64,000 nucleotides of DNA from Kitasatospora xanthocidica (GTDB lineage Bacteria; Actinomycetota; Actinomycetes; Streptomycetales; Streptomycetaceae), in NCBI RefSeq assembly GCF_014656195.1, contig NZ_BNBY01000007.1, positions 1 through 64,000 on the forward strand, in the 5' to 3' direction. Below the pieces are notes generated by a model. The model had not been told where the DNA came from. It saw nothing but the letters and a program-made list of their open reading frames with translations, and ran no database searches. The translations under genes were made by a program, and so were the position numbers. Shown one piece after another: positions 1-9,119 of this stretch (positions within the stretch are counted from its first letter, which is position 1; every line of letters starts with the position of its first letter).

Positions 1-197
1 TAGGGTGATCCCGCGCACTGCGTCCTCGCTAGTGTTTTACTTCAAAAGGAATCTCCAACCCCGATCAAGCGATCGAGGCCGGGGATGTCAACATATCTGG
101 CGTTGACTTTTGGCACGCTGTTGAGTTCTCAAGGAACGGACGCTTCCTTCGGACTGCCTTCCAGCAGGCCCTCCGGGCTTCGTTCTTTCGTGTTTCC
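1..197 (-). promoter_or_regulatory. rRNA operon leader (5' transcribed spacer), 16S lies outside window
   Basis: Read on the minus strand, this stretch is the conserved Streptomyces rrn leader. It contains the segment TTCCTTGAGAACTCAACAG followed by GCGTGCCAAAAGTCAACG, then a GATATGTTGAC block and a GC-rich stem-loop around 65-90. These elements precede 16S rRNA in this family and belong to the antitermination and processing region. The 16S gene itself would begin beyond base 1. No protein is supported here; the short reading frames are chance. The identification rests on recognition of the leader, not on a rRNA sequence in the window. Confidence 0.85.
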
Positions 198-330
198 AGC
201 TTACCAGATGTTTTCCGCTCCGTTTACCCGGAGTTTCATTCATCTGATTTCCCGAACTGGCGGGGTCACTTTCCGCGACAACCACCACGTTACCGCATTC
301 CGAGATTTACTCGAAATTCACGCTCAGGCC
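198..330 (-). promoter_or_regulatory. rrn promoter region
   Basis: Minus-strand DNA just upstream of the rrn leader is unusually AT-rich for this genome. A -10-like TAAGCT lies at 198-203, followed by the GGAAACACGAAAG stretch usual for Streptomyces rrn start regions. A TAAACG at 221-226 sits at -35 spacing. Streptomyces rrn operons usually carry several tandem promoters, and further elements may lie up to about 330 (a GGTAACGT near 285-292), but I can place only this one with some confidence. Confidence 0.6.
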
Positions 331-458
331 CTGTTGACGAAAACGCCAACGAACCCATGTAAATGGGTTGAGGAGTGTGAGGGTGGGTGGTGCTGAGTGG
401 GGTGGCCGCTCCAGCGACTCGTTCAACACTAGGCCACCTGGACGACCCCGTCAAACGT

Positions 459-490
459 CGAGGGCCGGATCTGTCCAGATCCGGCCCTCG
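459..490 (-). terminator. tyrS terminator hairpin
   Basis: Perfect 14-bp inverted repeat (459-472 with 477-490) with loop GTCC, about 60 bp past the tyrS stop. It separates tyrS from the rrn promoters on the same strand, which would limit read-through into the rRNA operon. Confidence 0.8.
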
Positions 491-550
491 ATGCTTGAAA
501 CCGCAGTTCAGAGCGGGTGCTCTTTCAGCCAAGCCGATCAAGCACGTCGG

Positions 551-1819
551 TCAGCCGGCGGAGACCAGCTCCGCCGCCGCCAGGTTCCGCTTGCCGCGCC
601 GCAGCACCAGCCAGCGGCCGTGCAGCAGGTCGGCCTCGGTCGGCACGGCCTCCTCGTCCGTCACCTTGACGTTGTTGAGGTAGGCACCGCCCTCCTTGAT
701 CGTCCGGCGGGCGGCCGAGCGGCTCGGCGCCAGGCCGACGGCGACCAACAGGTCGACCACCGTCTGGAGTTCGGCCACCTCGGCCTTCGGGACCTCGGCC
801 AGGGCGGCGGCCAGGGTCGGGGCCTCCAGGTCGGCGAGGTCACCCTGGCCGAACAGCGCCTTGGACGCGGCGACCGCGCGCTCGTACTGCTCGGCGCCGT
901 GGACGAGGGTGGTGAGTTCCTCGGCGAGGGCACGCTGGGCGAGGCGGGCGGCGGGGCGCTCGACGGTCTCGCGCTCCAGCTCCTCGATCTCCTCCTTCGA
1001 GCGGAAGCTGAAGATCCGCAGGAAGTTGGGGACGTCCCGGTCGTCCGCGTTCAGCCAGAACTGGTAGAAGGCGTACGGGGTGGTCAGCTCGGGGTCGAGC
1101 CAGACCGTGCCGGACTCGGTCTTGCCGAACTTGGTGCCGTCGGCCTTGACGATCAGCGGTGTGGCCAGCGCGTGGACCGACTTGGCCTCGGCCTTGCGGA
1201 TCAGGTCCGTGCCGGCGGTCAGGTTGCCCCACTGGTCGCTGCCGCCCGTCTGCAGGGTGCAGCCGTAGCGGCGGTTCAGCTCCAGGTAGTCCATGCCCTG
1301 GAGGATCTGGTAGCTGAACTCGGTGTAGCTGATGCCCGCGTCGGAGTTGAGCCGCCGGGCGACGGCCTCCTTGGCGATCATGTTGTTGACCCGGAAGTAC
1401 TTGCCCACGTCACGCAGCAGGCTGATCGCCGACATCCCGGACGTCCAGTCCAGGTTGTTGACCATGCGCGCCGCGTACGGGCCCTCGAAGTCGAGGAAGC
1501 GCGAGATCTGGCCGCGCAGGCGCTCGACCCAGCCGGCCACCGTCTCGGGGTCGTTCAGCACGCGCTCGGCGGTGGGCTTCGGGTCGCCGATCAGGCCCGT
1601 GGCGCCGCCGACCAGGCCGAGCGGGAGGTTCCCCGCCTGCTGGATGCGGCGCATGGTGAGGATCTGCACCAGGTTGCCGAGGTGCAGGCTCGGGGCCGTC
1701 GGGTCGAAGCCGCAATAGAACGTGACCGGGCCGTCCGCGAACGCCTTGCGCAGTGCGTCCTCGTCGGTGGACAGGGCGATCAGCCCGCGCCACTGCAGCT
1801 CGTCGACGATGTCCGTCAC
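551..1819 (-). CDS. tyrS: Tyrosyl-tRNA synthetase
   Basis: Charges tRNA-Tyr with tyrosine in the cytoplasm. The product is about 422 residues, the usual length for bacterial class Ic TyrRS. Visible are the HIGH-type motif as HLGN within [13 protein letters not shown], the KMSKS-equivalent KFGKT, and a C-terminal S4 RNA-binding domain ([13 protein letters not shown]). I chose the GTG at 1819 because the family begins MTDIVDEL. A GTG at 1825 is also in frame and lies closer to the AAGGAG ribosome site at 1830-1835. The open frame extends further upstream to 1945, but that part is not family-like. The gene is followed by a terminator and then the rrn promoter region. Confidence 0.97.
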   Translation of the reverse strand: MTDIVDELQWRGLIALSTDEDALRKAFADGPVTFYCGFDPTAPSLHLGNLVQILTMRRIQQAGNLPLGLVGGATGLIGDPKPTAERVLNDPETVAGWVERLRGQISRFLDFEGPYAARMVNNLDWTSGMSAISLLRDVGKYFRVNNMIAKEAVARRLNSDAGISYTEFSYQILQGMDYLELNRRYGCTLQTGGSDQWGNLTAGTDLIRKAEAKSVHALATPLIVKADGTKFGKTESGTVWLDPELTTPYAFYQFWLNADDRDVPNFLRIFSFRSKEEIEELERETVERPAARLAQRALAEELTTLVHGAEQYERAVAASKALFGQGDLADLEAPTLAAALAEVPKAEVAELQTVVDLLVAVGLAPSRSAARRTIKEGGAYLNNVKVTDEEAVPTEADLLHGRWLVLRRGKRNLAAAELVSAG

Positions 1820-2112
1820 GGTCACGCTTCTCCTTCTATCGGGCGCCCGCCCGGTGGCGGCCCGTTTCCTCCGGGCCCCGGTTCGGGACGACTCCAGCCT
1901 GATAGAGCCTACGCGGTCCCGGCCAGCGAGTTTCCCCCGAGGCACCCCGTCGGGCCCGGTGGTCCACTCCCCCGGGCCCCTCCGCGATACCGGAAATTCC
2001 GTTGTTCGTCGGCTGTGTGCCCATTCAGAGTGGTGTCACCGCCGTGCGGCGGCAGTGACGTGTGTGGAGACGGTCGTGCCGCCGTGGCACGCCCGTGGGA
2101 AGGGTGTGCCGA

Positions 2113-2643
2113 GTGCGCAACACGCTGGTTCTGAACGCGAGCTACGAGCCCCTGACGACGGTGTCGCTCCAGCGCGCCGTCGTCCTGGTGCTCCAGGACA
2201 AGGCGGTGGTGGAGCAGGCTCACCCGCTGCGCTCGATCAGGGGGACGGGCGTCGCCGTACCGGTCCCCAGAGTGATCAGACTGCAACGGTACGTACGGGT
2301 ACCGTTCCGACAACAGGCTCCGTGGTCGCGGCGGGGTGTACTGGCCAGAGACCAGCACCTGTGCGCGTACTGCGGGCGGCGGGGCACCACGGTGGACCAC
2401 CTGCAGCCCAAGTCGCGCGGTGGTGCGGACAGTTGGCTGAACACCGTGGCCGCGTGCGCGGAGGACAACCAGCGCAAGGCGGACCGGACGCCGGAGCAGG
2501 CCGGGATGAAGCTGCTGCGCCGCCCGTTCGAGCCGACCCCACAGGCCAGCCTGATGCTGGCGCTCGGCCTGCGCGGCTCGGAGGCGCGGGAGCTCGCCGA
2601 CTGGCTGCCGCCCGTCCAGGGGCTGTCCGTCCCGGCGGCGTAG
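2113..2643 (+). CDS. HNH endonuclease family protein
   Basis: About 176 residues, a widely conserved actinobacterial HNH protein. The N-terminus VRNTLVLNASYEPL is characteristic. The nuclease fold shows CAYCGRR, then VDHLQPKSRGG and a later N/C-rich segment (LNTVAACAEDN), matching a zinc-supported HNH/beta-beta-alpha-metal site. The GTG at 2113 follows GGGAAGG by nine bases; an in-frame GTG at 2104 is the alternative. It stands alone, divergent from tyrS. The cellular substrate is not known, and the cassette has no partner that would mark it as restriction or phage packaging. Confidence 0.85.
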   Translation: MRNTLVLNASYEPLTTVSLQRAVVLVLQDKAVVEQAHPLRSIRGTGVAVPVPRVIRLQRYVRVPFRQQAPWSRRGVLARDQHLCAYCGRRGTTVDHLQPKSRGGADSWLNTVAACAEDNQRKADRTPEQAGMKLLRRPFEPTPQASLMLALGLRGSEARELADWLPPVQGLSVPAA

Positions 2644-2698
2644 GCAGGTCTGGGCGAGCCTGCGCGGACCAGCCCGGGCGCGGGCCAGTGCGACCGGC

Positions 2699-4783
2699 TC
2701 AGTCCTTCGCCCGGTATCCGGCCGCCGTGCCGTAGTTGGCCGAGTGGTCGGGCACCACGACCACCTGCCCGCCGCCGATCAGCACCCGCCCGGAGACCAG
2801 CAGCGAGCCGGTCCCCGGCGGGAAGTTGCCGCCGGTCGCCTCCTGGCCGCCCGCCAGCGGGAACCGGGTGAGGTGGGCGGGCTGGTCGCGGCGTTCGTCG
2901 GCGCCGAGCACCAGCGAGCCGCCGTCGATGCCGACCGCCCGGACGGTGCCCTTGGCGGCGGTCGGGACCTTCCAGCGCTGCTTGCCGGTGTCCAGGTCGT
3001 AGCCGACCGCGGCCGCCGGCCCGGCGCCGTTCGCCGGGGTCAGCGTGGTGACCATCGTGCGGCCCTCGAAGAACACCTCGGGGGTCGCCGCGAAGGTGCC
3101 GTGCGCGACGTCCAGCCGGCCGCCGTCCGTGACCACCGGGATCTCGGCCGCCGGGTCACCGGCGGCGCCCCAGGCGAACACCCGGTCGTTCTCCGGCTTG
3201 TCGCCGGTGGTGAGGACCACCGCCGGCTCGGCGGACAGCACGGTCACCGTCTTCGGCTGGTTGTTCAGCCCCCGCCACCAGCTGACCTTGCCGTCCGCGA
3301 TGTTCAGCGCCACAGCCTGGTCGGCGGGCGTCGAGTCCGCGCACGAGGAGGCCACCAGCACGGTCTTGCCGCTCACACCCCCGGAGAGGGTGCAGAACTT
3401 GCCCTGCCCGGTGTACTGCCAGACGTCCTTCCCGTCGGCCGACTGCCAGGCCACCGCGCGGTCGTCGCCGATCGCGACCACCTTGTCCTCGGTGACGCCG
3501 ATCCGGGCCGAATAGGCGCCCTTGGCGTCCGACAGGGACTTGGACCACGCCGTCTTGCCGGTCTTGGTGTCCACCACGGCCACCAGCGCGCAGGCGCTCT
3601 TCGGATCAGCCTGCGCGCGGAACAGGGCCGCGCCCAGGCCCGCCTGGTTCACTCCCGCCGACAGCCCGCACGGCACGGCCCCGGCGGCCGGCGGCTCCAC
3701 CGACCAGGTCGGCTTGCCGCTCGCCCGGTCGTACGCGCGCACGCCGGAGCCGTCGGCCCGGACCACCGTGTCCGCCAGCAGCCAGCTGCCGACCAGCGTG
3801 TCGTCGCCCGCGGACTGGCCGGCGGCGACGGGCTGGGCGGACCACGCCCGGGTGTGCGCCACCGTGAACCCGGGCTCGCCGCCGCTGCTCGCGACCGCGC
3901 TGCCACCGCCCTCGGTGCCGACCATCAGCCCGGCCACCACCAGCACCCCGAGTGCGGCCACCCCGGCACCCGCCCGCACCAACAGCGCCTTACGGCTGGG
4001 CACGTGCTCCCCGGTCAGCACCGCGTCGGCGGCCTTCCGGGCCTTGGCCGAGAACGAGGAACCGGCGCCCGGACCCGAACCCGAACCGGGCTCGGAGCCG
4101 GAACGGGAACCGGCACCGCCCCGCCGGGCGGCGGCCCGGGACCGTGCGGCCGGCCCGGCCGAGGGATCCGGCGCGTGGCCCGGGGTCTCCTCCGCCGCCT
4201 GCTCCGACCCGGCGGACCCGGCGGACCCGCCGGACGCGGCGGACCCGGTCTCCGCCTCGGTCTCCTCGACCTGCACGTAGCCGTCCGCCGAGTACTCCGC
4301 CCCCGCCGGGACGTACAGCCCCTCCCCGGCGGCCTGCTGCGGGGGCTCGTACGGCGCGTACGGCTGCTGGGTGTACTCCGGGTGCGGCTGGTACTGCTCC
4401 TGGCCGCCGTACTGCCCCTGGCCGAAACCGCCCTCGACGTACCCGGTCTGCGCGTAGCCACCGTGGTCGTACCCGCCCTGGTCGTAGCCGCCGTGCGGTC
4501 CGTAGCCGTACGACGACCCGTACCCGGCCTGGTCGTAGCCGTTCTGCTCGTAGCCCGTCTGGTCGTACGCCGGCTGCTGCCCGTACCCGGCCTGCTCGTG
4601 GCCCGGCTGCTCGTGGCCCGGCTGCTGCTGCCAGTGCGTCTGTTCCTGCGGCGCCTGCTGCTCGTAGTACCCGCCGCCCTGCCAGTCCGCCTGGCTCTGG
4701 GACGGCTGTCCCTGGAACGGCTGCCCCTGGGGGTGCCACGGCTGCTGCCCGGCCCGGGCGTCTCCGAAGGGCTCCTGCGCCAT
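2699..4783 (-). CDS. Membrane-anchored PQQ-like beta-propeller protein with Q/Y/G-rich N-terminus
   Basis: 694 residues in three parts. Residues about 1-190 are a low-complexity stretch built on GYDQ, GYEQ and PGHEQ units, with almost no hydrophobic core. A Ser/Gly/Ala/Glu-rich linker and a basic patch follow, then one membrane segment near 268-292 (VAALGVLVVAGLMVG). The rest is an outer PQQ-type propeller (repeats like GKPTWSVEPP, GKTAWSKSL, GKDVWQYTG, GKQRWKVPT). The propeller resembles BamB/PQQ-repeat folds, but no enzymatic cofactor site is evident. Topology predicts a disordered tail inside the cell and the propeller outside. Start is the ATG at 4783, ten bases after GGGAGG. Function unknown; such proteins are common in Streptomyces. 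Confidence 0.85.
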   Translation of the reverse strand: MAQEPFGDARAGQQPWHPQGQPFQGQPSQSQADWQGGGYYEQQAPQEQTHWQQQPGHEQPGHEQAGYGQQPAYDQTGYEQNGYDQAGYGSSYGYGPHGGYDQGGYDHGGYAQTGYVEGGFGQGQYGGQEQYQPHPEYTQQPYAPYEPPQQAAGEGLYVPAGAEYSADGYVQVEETEAETGSAASGGSAGSAGSEQAAEETPGHAPDPSAGPAARSRAAARRGGAGSRSGSEPGSGSGPGAGSSFSAKARKAADAVLTGEHVPSRKALLVRAGAGVAALGVLVVAGLMVGTEGGGSAVASSGGEPGFTVAHTRAWSAQPVAAGQSAGDDTLVGSWLLADTVVRADGSGVRAYDRASGKPTWSVEPPAAGAVPCGLSAGVNQAGLGAALFRAQADPKSACALVAVVDTKTGKTAWSKSLSDAKGAYSARIGVTEDKVVAIGDDRAVAWQSADGKDVWQYTGQGKFCTLSGGVSGKTVLVASSCADSTPADQAVALNIADGKVSWWRGLNNQPKTVTVLSAEPAVVLTTGDKPENDRVFAWGAAGDPAAEIPVVTDGGRLDVAHGTFAATPEVFFEGRTMVTTLTPANGAGPAAAVGYDLDTGKQRWKVPTAAKGTVRAVGIDGGSLVLGADERRDQPAHLTRFPLAGGQEATGGNFPPGTGSLLVSGRVLIGGGQVVVVPDHSANYGTAAGYRAKD

Positions 4784-4895
4784 CCGTTCCGTCCCTCCCG
4801 AGCCGCCTGCCTGCCTGCCGATTGCGGCAGTCAGCATCTCACGCCCGTCCAGAGGGACGACCCCGGCCCTACGGCCTGCCTTCGGCCCTACCGCC

Positions 4896-5201
4896 TCAGC
4901 CCGCGGACTCGGCGCGCAGCGCCTCGTCGATGCGGGCGGCCATGGTGAGGTCCAGGCCGGTGAGGCCGCCGGCGCTGTGGGTGGACAGGACGAAGCGCAG
5001 GGTGCGCCAGCGGATGTCGATGTCGGGGTGGTGGTCGAGCGCCTCGGCCTGCTCGGCGACGGCGACCACCACCCGGATCGCCGCCGGGAAGTCCGGGGCG
5101 TCGGCGCCGCGGACGATGCTGTCGCCCTCCCGGGTCCAGTGCGGCAGCGCCGCCAGGGCCGCCGTGATCTCGTCCTCGCTCAGCCGGGCCCTGCTGCTCA
5201 T
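4896..5201 (-). CDS. Pterin-4a-carbinolamine dehydratase
   Basis: 101 residues, full length for the PCD/DCoH family, which dehydrates 4a-hydroxytetrahydrobiopterin. The active-site region LDHHPDIDIRW is present, followed by FVLSTHSAGGLTGLD, giving the three conserved histidines. No aromatic amino-acid hydroxylase is nearby, so its role here may be in folate-type or molybdopterin-type pterin metabolism rather than phenylalanine degradation; that is inference. It lies 55 bp upstream of the next gene to the left of its stop, with no operon overlap. Confidence 0.92.
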   Translation of the reverse strand: MSSRARLSEDEITAALAALPHWTREGDSIVRGADAPDFPAAIRVVVAVAEQAEALDHHPDIDIRWRTLRFVLSTHSAGGLTGLDLTMAARIDEALRAESAG

Positions 5202-5256
5202 CGCTGCGCTCCTGGTGCGTCGTCGGCCCGGGTGGTCCGGGTCCGGGGTGCCGGGG

Positions 5257-5436
5257 TCAGGCGGCCTTCCGGCGCGGACGGGCCACCAGCTCGCCGCCGC
5301 AGTTGGGGCAGGTGGCGGCCATGGTCCCGGTGCAGTCCGGGCAGAAGGTGCACTCGTAGGAACATATCGAGGCGGCGCCGTCGGGGGTCAGCGACACCGC
5401 GCAGCGCTCACAGGTCTCGCGCATCTCCAGGGCCAC
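5257..5436 (-). CDS. DUF1272 small zinc-binding protein
   Basis: 59-residue protein beginning VALEMRETCERCAV and ending with a basic PRRKAA tail. It has four CxxC-type knuckles (CERC, a C spaced before ECTFC, CPDC, CPNCGGEL), as in the DUF1272 family. The GTG start at 5436 has GGAGG eight bases upstream. Two or more zinc ions are likely bound. Function is unknown. It sits between the TauE-type permease (upstream) and the pterin dehydratase, all on the same strand, so co-transcription is possible. It is easily missed because of its size. Confidence 0.85.
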   Translation of the reverse strand: MALEMRETCERCAVSLTPDGAASICSYECTFCPDCTGTMAATCPNCGGELVARPRRKAA

Positions 5437-5447
5437 GGCGCACTCCT

Positions 5448-5476
5448 CCGACTCTCCGACTCTCCGACTCTCCGAC
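5448..5476. repeat. 8-bp tandem repeat (CCGACTCT)n
   Basis: About 3.6 consecutive copies of CCGACTCT lie just upstream of the DUF1272 ribosome site, between it and the permease stop codon. Copy number of such short arrays can vary between strains. The array lies in the 5' region of the small zinc protein. Confidence 0.85.
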
Positions 5477-5527
5477 GGTCTGACGATCCTTCGATCAGGC
5501 GATCGCCCGACCGGCCGGCGCCGCCGC

Positions 5528-6286
5528 TCAGCCCAGCAGCAGCTTGGTGACGGCCGCGAGGCCGACCACCACGATCACCCCGCGCAGCGCGGCCGGCGGC
5601 AGCCGGCGGCCGACCTTGGCGCCGACCAGGCCGCCGACCAGCGAGCCCACCGCGATCAGCCCGGCGGCCGTCCAGTTGACGGTCGAGGTGAACAGGAAGA
5701 ACAGCGCCGCGACGGCGTTGACGATCAGCGCCAGGGCGTTCTTCACCGCGTTGATCCGCTGCAGTTCCTCCTGCAGCAGCATGCCCATCAACGCCATCAG
5801 CAGGACGCCCTGCGCGGCGCCGAAGTAGCCGCCGTAGATGCCCGTGAGGAACACCCCGACCAGCAGCACCGGGCTGCCGTCCGGGTCGCCGCCGGGCCGG
5901 CGGCGGGCGGCGACGGCCTTGGCCACCCGGGGCTGGACGACCACCAGGACGAGCGCGAGCAGGATCAGCACCGGGACGATCGCGTCGAAGGCCCCGCTCG
6001 GCAGCTTGATCAGCAGCAGCGCGCCGAGCAGCCCGCCGAGCAGCGAGGCGGTGCCCAGGCGCAGCACCCGGCGTCCCTGGTCGGCCAGTTCGCGCCGGTA
6101 GCCGATCACCCCGCTGAGCGAACCGGGCACCAGGCCGAAGGAGTTGGAGACGTTGGCGGTGACCGGCGGGATGCCGACGGCGAGCAGGACCGGGAAGGTG
6201 ATCAGGGTCCCGGAGCCGACGATCACATTGATCATTCCGGCACCGACTCCGGCCACCAGGACGGCGATCGCCTCCCAGAACGTCAT
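5528..6286 (-). CDS. TauE/SafE family sulfite exporter-like permease
   Basis: 252 residues with about eight hydrophobic segments, opening with a membrane helix (FWEAIAVLVAGVGAGMIN) and a GSGTLITFPVLLAVG segment typical of TauE/SafE permeases. The second half repeats the pattern (YGGYFGAAQGVLLMAL). These inner-membrane proteins are linked to export of sulfite, sulfoacetate or similar organosulfur anions; the substrate here cannot be told. ATG start with GAGGAG nine bases upstream. No sulfur genes lie nearby. Confidence 0.88.
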   Translation of the reverse strand: MTFWEAIAVLVAGVGAGMINVIVGSGTLITFPVLLAVGIPPVTANVSNSFGLVPGSLSGVIGYRRELADQGRRVLRLGTASLLGGLLGALLLIKLPSGAFDAIVPVLILLALVLVVVQPRVAKAVAARRRPGGDPDGSPVLLVGVFLTGIYGGYFGAAQGVLLMALMGMLLQEELQRINAVKNALALIVNAVAALFFLFTSTVNWTAAGLIAVGSLVGGLVGAKVGRRLPPAALRGVIVVVGLAAVTKLLLG

Positions 6287-6450
6287 GGGTCACTTCTCCT
6301 CTCGGTCCTGTCCGAGAGGATCATGCCGGACCGCCCGCCCACCGGACCAGGCCCGACCACGATTCGGGACGCACACCACACCGGACCGGCCCCGCACCCC
6401 CCGCACCGGACGCACGCCACGGCTCCGACCCGCCGTAAAACCCCAAACCC

Positions 6451-6495
6451 CGAGGGCCCGCCGCCGTACGGGAGGCGTACGGCGGCGGGCCCTCG
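6451..6495 (-). terminator. Terminator hairpin of the SPFH operon
   Basis: Perfect 20-bp inverted repeat (6451-6470 with 6476-6495), loop GGAGG, directly after the stop codon at 6517. The minus strand then runs into a T/G-rich stretch (GGGGTTTGGGGTTTTA), which resembles an intrinsic terminator. Confidence 0.85.
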
Positions 6496-6516
6496 GCGGA
6501 GCACCGGACCCGCGGA

Positions 6517-7566
6517 TCACTCAGGGTCGATCTTGGGGTACTCCCGGGTCGGGTCCACCCGGGGGCGGGCCGAGCCCTTGTCGGTGTCCACCGGCCGCGG
6601 CCCGGACGCCGGGTCGATCGGCACCTGGGTGGCCGCCGGGGCCGCCTGCGGCACGCTGGGCGCCGCGATCGCGCCGCCGTTGACCCCGCCGTTGCCGGTC
6701 AGGCCGGTGAAGGCGCCGCCGAGGCCCTTGAGCGCGTCGCCGACCTCGCTGGGGATGATCCAGAGCTTGTTGGAGTCGCCCTTGGCCAGCTCGGGCAGGG
6801 TCTGCAGGTACTGGTAGGCGAGCAGCTTCTGGTCGGCGTCGCCGTCGTGGATGGCCTCGAAGACCGTACGGATCGCGGCCGCCTCACCGTCGGCGCGCAG
6901 CACCGCGGCCTGTGCCTCACCCTCGGCCCGGAGCACGTCCGCCTGCTTCTCACCCTCGGCCTTGAGGATCTGCGCCTGGCGCTGGCCCTCGGCGGTGAGG
7001 ATCGCGGCGCGCTTGTCCCGGTCGGCGCGCATCTGCTTCTCCATCGAGTCCTGGATGGAGGTCGGCGGCTCGATCGCCTTCAGCTCGACGCGGTTGACCC
7101 GGATGCCCCACTTGCCGGTGGCCTCGTCCAGGACGCCGCGCAGGCCGGCGTTGATGACCTCGCGGGAGGTCAGGGTGGACTCGAGGTCCATCGAGCCGAT
7201 GATGTTGCGCAGCGTGGTGACGGTCAGCTGCTCGATGGCCTGGATGTAGCTGGCGACCTCGTAGGTGGCCGCCCGGGGGTCGGTGACCTGGTAGTAGATG
7301 ACGGTGTCGATGTTGACGACCAGGTTGTCCTGGGTGATCACCGGCTGCGGCGGGAACGGCACGACCTGCTCGCGCAGGTCGATGCGGTTGCGGACGCGGT
7401 CGATGAACGGCACGACGATGTTCAGTCCCGCGTTGAGCGTCCGGGTGTAGCGGCCGAAGCGCTCCACGATCGCCGCGCTGGCCTGTGGGATGACCTGGAT
7501 CGTCTTGATCAGCGCGATGAAGGCCACCACGACCAGGACGACCAGGACGATAAGGACGGGTTCCAC
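6517..7566 (-). CDS. SPFH/band-7 (stomatin-like) membrane protein
   Basis: 349 residues. An N-terminal membrane anchor (residues 4-22) is followed by the SPFH domain (IPQASAAIVERFGRYTRTL; conserved FIDRVRNRIDLREQ). Next is a coiled-coil of about residues 165-230 made of repeated AEGE/ADGEA units (AEGQRQAQILKAEGEKQ), then a Pro/Gly-rich tail. Relatives (QmcA, stomatin) form ring-like scaffolds in the membrane and tend to act with NfeD proteins. GTG start with GGGGAG five bases upstream. It follows the NfeD gene by ten bases, so the two are almost certainly one operon. Confidence 0.95.
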   Translation of the reverse strand: MEPVLIVLVVLVVVAFIALIKTIQVIPQASAAIVERFGRYTRTLNAGLNIVVPFIDRVRNRIDLREQVVPFPPQPVITQDNLVVNIDTVIYYQVTDPRAATYEVASYIQAIEQLTVTTLRNIIGSMDLESTLTSREVINAGLRGVLDEATGKWGIRVNRVELKAIEPPTSIQDSMEKQMRADRDKRAAILTAEGQRQAQILKAEGEKQADVLRAEGEAQAAVLRADGEAAAIRTVFEAIHDGDADQKLLAYQYLQTLPELAKGDSNKLWIIPSEVGDALKGLGGAFTGLTGNGGVNGGAIAAPSVPQAAPAATQVPIDPASGPRPVDTDKGSARPRVDPTREYPKIDPE

Positions 7567-7576
7567 GGACTCTCCC

Positions 7577-7999
7577 CTAGACGACCAGGGCGGTGGCGCC
7601 CTGGATTTCGACGACGTCGACCTGCTGCCCGGGCTGGTACACCTGCTCCGGGTGGAGCGCTCGGGCCGACCAGATCTCGCCGTTCAGCTTGATCCGGCCG
7701 CCCTCCCCGTCGACGGTTTCCGCGACGACCGCGGTGGCGCCGTGCAGCGCCTCGATGCCCATCTTGACCTGCGGGCCCTTGCGCAGTTGCCGGTAGGCGA
7801 TGGGACGCACGAAGACCACCAGCGCGACCGAGACCACGAGGAACGTCACGGTCTCCAGGACCACGCCCCCGCCCAGCCCGGCCACGCCCGCGGCGGCCAG
7901 TGCTCCGACCGCGAACATGGCGAACTCCGGCATCGCGGTGAGTACCAGCGGTATGCCGAGCCCTGCGGCGGCCAGGAGCCACCAGATCCAGCTGTCCAC
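7577..7999 (-). CDS. NfeD family protein
   Basis: 140 residues with about three membrane helices in the first 75 residues, then the soluble OB-fold typical of NfeD (ALHGATAVVAETVDGEGG ... GQQVDVVEIQGATALVV). NfeD proteins partner with the stomatin encoded just downstream; this short form lacks the ClpP-class protease domain. No ribosome site precedes the GTG, but TAGGAT lies six bases before it, so the message is probably leaderless. This makes the start at 7999 secure. Confidence 0.93.
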   Translation of the reverse strand: MDSWIWWLLAAAGLGIPLVLTAMPEFAMFAVGALAAAGVAGLGGGVVLETVTFLVVSVALVVFVRPIAYRQLRKGPQVKMGIEALHGATAVVAETVDGEGGRIKLNGEIWSARALHPEQVYQPGQQVDVVEIQGATALVV

Positions 8000-8005
8000 A
8001 CGTCC

Positions 8006-8011
8006 ATCCTA
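8006..8011 (-). promoter_or_regulatory. -10 element of leaderless nfeD-SPFH transcript
   Basis: TAGGAT on the minus strand, six bases upstream of the GTG of the NfeD gene. This spacing puts the transcription start at or next to the start codon. No clear -35 is visible. Confidence 0.6.
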
Positions 8012-8056
8012 GGGAGCGAAGGCCTTCGAGGCGGACAGTTCCCGCAGGTCGAGGGG

Positions 8057-8087
8057 CGGAAACCGGTCGCACGTGCGACCGGTTCCG
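8057..8087 (-). terminator. Perfect 24-bp palindrome, probable terminator of the ABC ATPase gene
   Basis: Positions 8061-8084 form a perfect palindrome centred on GCACGTGC with arms AACCGGTC, extended by CGG/CCG after one bulged A. It lies about 90 bp after the stop of the ABC gene and about 50 bp upstream of the nfeD promoter. A terminator is the simplest reading, but a dyad operator for a dimeric regulator would look the same. Confidence 0.6.
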
Positions 8088-8176
8088 GCAGCCTCCCGAA
8101 CAGTGCGCCGGGACGGGGTCGGGGCGGACCGAACCCGGGTCGGGTCGGACCGGGGCGGGGCGGGGTCGACGGGGCC

Positions 8177-8968
<792 letters not shown>

Positions 8969-9107
8969 GCCTATGCCTTCCCCAAAAAAACCAGATTCTC
9001 GGCCGTCGGCGCGGGCGGCACGCCTACCCCGGCAGCCGGTGGGCACGGGGTGGGTGCGCCGCACACGCATGGGCAAACCTACGCCACGCGGATGACCGCC
9101 GATTCCG

Positions 9108-9113
9108 TAGGCT
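9108..9113 (+). promoter_or_regulatory. -10 element, leaderless start at 9120
   Basis: TAGGCT sits six bases upstream of the ATG at 9120, with no ribosome site between. The spacing fits a leaderless message. No convincing -35 is seen. Confidence 0.6.
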
Positions 9114-9119
9114 GGCCGG

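Noticed and set aside
368..2134. 588-codon plus-strand frame opposite tyrS
   Set aside because: Antisense of a confirmed tyrS.
2744..4948. 734-codon plus-strand frame opposite the PQQ-type gene
   Set aside because: Antisense frame; Arg/Leu/Gly-rich and lacking motifs.
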